Below are positions 58,964 through 64,000 of a stretch of 64,000 nucleotides of DNA, piece after piece. The stretch spans positions 1,488,001-1,552,000 of the forward strand of contig WACJ01000528.1 in assembly GCA_008973525.1 (NCBI GenBank). Direction: 5' to 3'. The notes under the pieces are model-generated. The model saw only the letters and a list, made by a program, of their open reading frames with translations, did no database searches and was not told the origin of the DNA. A program made the translations under genes and the position numbers. The stretch's first letter is position 1, and each line of letters begins with the position of its first letter. Source of the stretch: Stenopsyche tienmushanensis. Taxonomy: Eukaryota > Arthropoda > Insecta > Trichoptera > Stenopsychidae.

Positions 58964-59645
58964 ATACACTTAAACCTTTTTTTTGTGCTGTAGATGCGTT
59001 CTGCGGAAAATCGCTAAAAAAACGCTATGATTTGAGAATAGAAAAGTGAAGACGCGTTCCTTGTATTTTAAAAACCGCATAACTCTAAAACAACTATATA
59101 AAATATACCCAAAATCGCATAAAAAAAAGTGAATAAAAACTAAAAAAACAATAAGGCAATTAAAAAAATAACCTTTTTAGTAACATTTTAAGGATGGCTT
59201 GCATCATTGGTAAAATTTTAAGGATGTCCGGCATCTGGCGTCTCTAATGATAGACATCTAATAGAGAAAAAATGATTATTTTAATTACAAACTATAATAG
59301 TTGTGTGATAATTTTCATTAAAAAAGTCATTTTTTTAGTCTTTATATTTTTTTAAATAGTTAAAAATTAAATTTTGACATAAATCTGTTAGAAATAATAA
59401 AGGGTTATATAAAAAAGGTTCTTACCCTTTTTATAGTAAATCATTCAATTAGAATTTGAAATTTTAAAAAAAGGAATTCTGAGAAAAAATTCAAAATTCT
59501 AGACTAGAATATATATATAGAATAAAATATATAGGGTGTGGTCGAAATTCAACGTTCAGATATACATGTACTTTTTATGAAATAAAAAAAATCGCTTTAA
59601 AACAAACCGCATAACTTCGAAATCGCACAAAAAGAGGTTTGAGTA
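58964..59645 (+). mobile_element. Pogo-like MITE, full-length copy
   Basis: The left end TACACTTAAACCTTTTTTTT, GTGCTG and the right end CGCACAAAAAGAGGTTTGAG flank about 680 bases. The interior blocks are shared with the copies at 18024 and 53112. Confidence 0.7.
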
Positions 59646-60540
59646 TATTCGAAATTTTACCTTTAAATCGCCATAACTTCTTTCAATCTGTAGCCGTATT
59701 AACAAAATGTAGCTGTTTTTGTATTTTTCAGTGTATTTTTGATCTAAATACATTATTATTTAATGCAATTGGTTTAAAAAAAATACTTTTGAGCTTTTTA
59801 AGTCAAAAAAATGTGAAAATGAATGAGAAATGTCAATTTCTAAATTCTTTAAACAAAAAATTAATAACTATTTTGAATTTAGTTTAGTTTCTAAAAATCA
59901 ACGGACTAGTGTATTGCTTCTCGTTTCGCATGTGCATTTTAAAATTGACAATCACGCACGCGGGTTCGTCCTTTATCAGATCGTGGAAGCCTGAGCAGGA
60001 AAATGAGATAGGTCTAAAGATAATGAAAATATGAATTGTCTTTGTTATCGGGTTCAGTGAAACCGGTGGGATGAACCTATATTCCCGCGGCCAAGACTAT
60101 CGGTTGACTCATTTTTTTCTTGTGCGTCCGCATCCCATTGCAATTTATCCCAAGCTACAGCTCCAAGAACCTATAATTAAAAAAAAACTGGCGAATATTA
60201 ACCGCTCTTAATATAAGTATCTGAACGCGCGTTAGGTATTCATGGTTTTCGTATGAGTTCAGCCATCAATTATATGATATTTCAGAGGAGCTTGTGAAAT
60301 AAAAATATACGAATGGCAGTTGTTGTATCGAAGGTGGGTAGGTACCGTGAATGTCAATGGTAAAAATATTGAAAAGGAATTTAAATTTTAGAGATCACTT
60401 CTCATGGAAATATACAAAAAAGTGACGAAATAACTTCTAGAATTCAATGCGGTAATCGGTGCTATTATGGCTTGCCTAAAAATGTTGGATTTAAAGTCAC
60501 TATTGCTTAGATCGAAGATTTAGATCTACGAATAATAGTT
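59646..60540. other. AT-rich intergenic stretch
   Basis: No feature recognised. Confidence 0.3.
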
Positions 60541-60544
60541 TAAT

Positions 60545-60625
60545 TTTTGGATCTCCAAGGGATCGAACCTCAAGCGTCGAAGCCATTAGGTCTAATCGTG
60601 AGGTCATGGACATGGCGATTGTAAG
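60545..60625 (-). repeat. tRNA-like relic (possible SINE head)
   Basis: On the minus strand GAGGTTCGATCCC matches a polymerase III B box. The upstream GATTAGACCTAATGGCTTCG resembles the anticodon-arm region of a degenerate tRNA. I cannot fold a complete cloverleaf. Confidence 0.25.
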
Positions 60626-61660
60626 TATCAATTGTCAATATCATCCTTCGCCGTTGTCTTCATTGGGCAGATCATACAGCATGGATACCAGCAAACAGAA
60701 ACGTTTGAAATGCTTTTGTTAGGATTGATTGGCAGCAAATTCATTAAAATGCTTTTGGAGTATTTGAAATGCAAATTCCATTGAGAGAGTTTGGGTCTTG
60801 GTAATTGGAAGAGGAGGAAAGCCTAGAGTCTAGACAGACTGGATGAGACACATGAAGGTAAATTCCTGTAGATAACGATATGTCACGTATTATAATTAAA
60901 ATGAACAGGGTGTGCAGGCGAACGGGCAAATGTTTGGAGAGCAATGCATGTAATGTGATTTTAAGATTTTTTACGTTCGAAACTCTTCCAAAATAACGTT
61001 ATTGAACATGAAAGGATGTCATCGTAGATTTAATTAATTAGCGAAAGAAAAGTGGGATTTAGTGCTCGTTGTAGTAATCACCATAGTACTAAAGCGCAAT
61101 GCTAATGATTTTATTACAGTCCGAAACACGCCTCACTAAAAGAGAATACCTGTCATTAGTAGGTTTGTGTGCCCTTTGCGCCCTCTTTATGCGCCCTAAA
61201 ATTTTATGCGGCCCAGTGCATATTTAAGCTTCGGTTCTACCTCATCGCAAAATAAAGCCCGACAGACAACTTTAATAAAGCATCCGCCTAGCGGGCGCCG
61301 ATACTCTTTTTAATCATCCCCTTTTACGATAAGTAGTAAAAGTTGTTATTGCGCCCTCAAGAGGGCGAATCGTTCCCGGCGCTGCGAGGAACGCAGCCGC
61401 CTCCTGGCCGAAACGTCGAGCGCGATACAATATGGACGCCGCTGCGAACTTCGTGGTAATTAAATGAACAACGACGATTCACTCATGCCAATAAAAGCGG
61501 CGAATGTCAAATTAAGTGTGCTTAAACTGGGCCACAAAAAGGCTCGAATGGTAAATATGGCCGAGGGTATTATGTCGCCTTTTTTAATGGAAAGAGACGA
61601 GTCACAGTGCCAAAAATGATCTTTTAGAAACGCCTGAATTTTAATCCGATTCCTCGTAAA
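60626..61660. other. Mixed-composition non-repetitive stretch
   Basis: 61130-61640 is GC-richer, free of recognised repeats and has no coding frame. It includes GCGCCCTC motifs repeated at 61190-61205 and 61350, and GGCGCCGATACTC. Confidence 0.3.
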
Positions 61661-61672
61661 AAGATATTTTAA

Positions 61673-61937
61673 CCTGTATGGTAGGATGATCGCGTATTTG
61701 CGAGCGTATTTTAGTGATTTAGAAAGAGCACTCTTGTACGTTGAACTCGGAGAGAGACAATGACAGAGAAATAACGTAGCGCAGTTCGAAAGACAGAGAC
61801 GGAGAGCTTTCTGCGTACGATTGTATGGATCGTTAACCCAAATTGACGACTAATAATTACATGTGAATAATATAATGAATCGATTTAAAGTGTATTATTT
61901 TATGTTTACTTGAAAAAATTACCGAATACTGTGAGCT
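61673..61937 (+). mobile_element. PiggyBac-like MITE, right-end copy
   Basis: TTAA at 61669-61672 precedes CCTGTATGGTAGGATGATCG, followed by the AGAGCACTCTTGTACGTTGA and GAGACGGAGAGC blocks. It is broken off where the LINE fragment begins. Confidence 0.65.
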
Positions 61938-61939
61938 GG

Positions 61940-62239
61940 TTTCTTTGCTTATTTTCAATTTCCACCCCCAAATACCGAATGGATCTTGAATGTTTAATCT
62001 CGCAACCCTTGATGCTCAGGGTTGGGGGGCAAGCTTCCTGCGTCTTGTGTAAAAAGGGCTTCCGTTTTTTGGACAGCGAGCTCCAGACCAGCTCCTGTCA
62101 GCCACTTCTTGGCCTTTCTCAGCGCCTTCTTGCAGGTCGTTCGCAGGATCTCCGTGGATTTGGCTGTGACTATGATGGCAACGTCATCAGCGAAGGCGAC
62201 CATTTTTGCTCCGTCCATTAGTGGCATCCTCAGAAGCAT
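61940..62239 (-). mobile_element. R1-like LINE reverse transcriptase fragment
   Basis: The minus-strand frame 62239-61994 encodes AKMVAFADDVAIIVTAKSTE and KAKKWLTGAGLELAVQKTEA, the same active-site region as in the 32330 copy. Confidence 0.8.
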
Positions 62240-62915
62240 TAACGATGTATTTGCTTTAAAATAAAATAAAAATCATCATTCACACACTGCCTGTTTAATA
62301 TTATATATTAAAAATAAGTTTCCAACAAAAATCAGTTATAGATTACAGTAGCAATTATACATCGTTTGTTATTGTGTATTTCCAAAAATATTTATTTTGG
62401 CATCAATCATATTTGTTTATTGATAACCTTAATAGATGATATTGTTCTACGTCGGGTCGAATGTGGACTCTTCGACGATTTCGTGAGATATGATCGTCAT
62501 AAATATTCTAACCACACAAAAAATAATACATTATGGATGAAAATTTTGTTTTTGCTAGGGTTCAGGGTTCGTTTTCCATTTCCATATTATAAACGAACCT
62601 CAAGCACTCCGGGGATCGGCTGTTAAATCATCATAGTTGAATAAACAAAGTTAAGGTCCCACATTTTTTGCCCGGATCAAGAAAGATATTCTTACTCTAC
62701 GATGAGACCCATTTGAATACGGCTATATCGATCAAAGTGCTTTTTTTCGAATTTGTTCAAATTTGGCGTCGACCATTATCTCCTGACTCTCAAATTGTAG
62801 CCTTCATAAATGATGGAGTATTATCAGAATGAGAATTTAGAAAGTCAAGTCGATGTTCAAAGTAAAAATCGAAAATAATAGTTATATAAGATATGTAATA
62901 CGTTTATAATTTTTA
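62240..62915. other. AT-rich intergenic stretch
   Basis: No feature recognised. Confidence 0.3.
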
Positions 62916-63658
62916 TCAGGTTGAGTCATAAATACTTGCCAATTTTTTTACAAACATTTATTTAGCTTTAATAAAATAACAAACCAAAATATTACTCTAT
63001 TTAATATTCATCATTATATCATAGTGATAAGTTTCTCCTATTTTACTGGTAACTTATCAATATTCTCTTCATAAACTTTAGCAGGTTTAGATGAAAAGAA
63101 ATTTTCCATAGCGTGATTCAATTTTTCATCGTTTTTTTCCTTATTTAAGAAACTCTGCAAAGAATATAATAGATGGTAGTCGGTTGGGGCAAGGTCTAGG
63201 GAGTATGGGGGATGTGGTAAGACAGACCATCCAAGTTCCAGATTTTTTTGCTGCGTCAACTGCAAATAATGCCACGACAATCCCACCATATACATAATAT
63301 TTTTTCCCATGAATATTGGCTTTAAGATCCGGTAGAGGTTGATCTTTATCAAGTCACTGTCTTTTGCGTACAATATTATCGTACGTTACTTATTATTCAT
63401 CTTCAGTAATTATTCTGTTTAAAAATTCCTCAATTTTTTGTCCTGAGAGGAGACTTGTGGCAATAGACATGCCATTTTTATTTTAATTGCTTTCACTAAG
63501 ATTATGTGGCATCCACAAACCCAATTTGCTTCCCCAATTTTTTCCATGCCAGAAAATGGTTGATTGTTACACATTTAGCTTCATTCATCTCATCAAGGAA
63601 AAAGCCGAATAATTAAAACGGCTTGTTTTCGTCGGCAACTATTTATGACTCAATTTAA
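62916..63658 (-). mobile_element. Internally deleted mariner element with both terminal repeats
   Basis: The element is 743 bp, flanked by TA on both sides (62914-62915 and 63659-63660). The ends TCAGGTTGAGTCATAAATAC and GTCATAAATAGTTGCC (right end read inward) are imperfect inverted repeats. The minus-strand frame 63373-63038 carries the mariner C-terminal block LPHPPYSLDLAPTDYHLLYS and FFSSKPAKVYEENIDKLP. Mariners are usually about 1.3 kb, so roughly half is missing, including the N-terminal DNA-binding region. Confidence 0.85.
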
Positions 63659-63660
63659 TA

Positions 63661-63847
63661 TTAGCTACGAATAAGTAAATAATCGCATACACAATATTAA
63701 TTATAATAATAATTTGTGAATATTTAGGAAGTCATAGTTGTATGTAGGAAGTCTCGTATGTCAAGGAAGTCATAGTTCAGTATGGTAAAAATTCTATAAC
63801 GATGGCCAAAGCGCTAATAGTTTGAATCATAATGTATATTTTAGCAC
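63661..63847. other. AT-rich spacer
   Basis: It includes a short tandem GGAAGTCATAGTT / GGAAGTCTCGTATGTCAAGG arrangement at 63727-63780. Confidence 0.35.
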
Positions 63848-63960
63848 TTTACAGTCCGGGTGTTCCGCACTAAACTTCGCCTGGAGTCCGGGTGAGTTTC
63901 GAACAAAATGTATGAAACTCTACTTCTTTAGTAACATTATTATAATTTTTAAGCCAAAAT
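63848..63960 (-). repeat. Repeat family D, copy 3
   Basis: TTTACAGTCCGGGTGTTCCG, TAAACTTCGCC and GAAACTCTACTTCTTT are the inverted counterparts of the right part of copies 1 and 2. Confidence 0.55.
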
Positions 63961-64000
63961 TCACCGATATCTTTAAAATAGTTCATTGAATTGACGTGTA

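Noticed and set aside
1..64000. CRISPR arrays, bacterial operons, rRNA genes, telomeric (TTAGG)n arrays
   Set aside because: None seen. Dispersed repeats here are mobile elements without regular spacers.

Overview
This window looks like eukaryotic nuclear DNA from an insect or a closely related arthropod. The genes are multi-exon with short AT-rich GT..AG introns (many of 60-100 bp), the intergenic DNA is very AT-rich, and the mobile elements are R1-clade non-LTR retrotransposons, mariner/Tc1, hAT, pogo-like and piggyBac-like (TTAA) elements. I cannot assign the order. No bacterial, viral, CRISPR or rRNA features were seen. All calls come from reading the sequence; no database was searched.

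The first 31.6 kb holds the genes. (1) 309-6263 (+): a 21-exon gene whose exons join into an uninterrupted 1,460-residue single-pass membrane protein. It has a signal peptide, then a periodic array of WAP, thyroglobulin type-1, antistasin-like and cysteine-rich CCP modules, then a Kunitz domain, two more thyroglobulin type-1 domains, a membrane-proximal alpha/beta module, a transmembrane helix and a short tail. (2) 10765-13617 (-): a BTB-BACK-Kelch protein with one single-base frame disruption in the BTB exon. (3) 14196-15504 (+): the rRNA-processing factor RRP36 in four exons, divergent from the Kelch gene. (4, 5) 16477-21521 (-) and 24786-31335 (-): tandem paralogues, each seven exons and 310 residues, encoding a secreted six-cysteine protein I do not recognise. 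The duplication included the promoter, the introns and a repeat already present in the first intron.

From about 31.65 kb to the end I find no confident host gene. The region is a mosaic of decayed mobile elements: at least two R1-like LINE families (32.3-34.7, 44.8-46.4, 49.3-50.8, 56.2-57.1 and 62.0-62.2 kb), a seven-copy ~330-bp repeat with an (ATC)n edge, pogo-like and piggyBac-like MITEs, hAT elements with 8-bp target duplications (one nested in a LINE), and an internally deleted mariner with both inverted repeats and TA duplications. Some non-repetitive stretches (about 57.2-57.8 and 61.1-61.65 kb) could be regulatory. One short ORF (58735-58941) could encode a small membrane protein.

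The genes are not an operon and share no obvious pathway. The most unusual items are the module periodicity of gene 1, the tandem secreted pair with a 24-nt micro-exon and a weak but shared splice donor, and the shared versus private repeat insertions that order events around that duplication.
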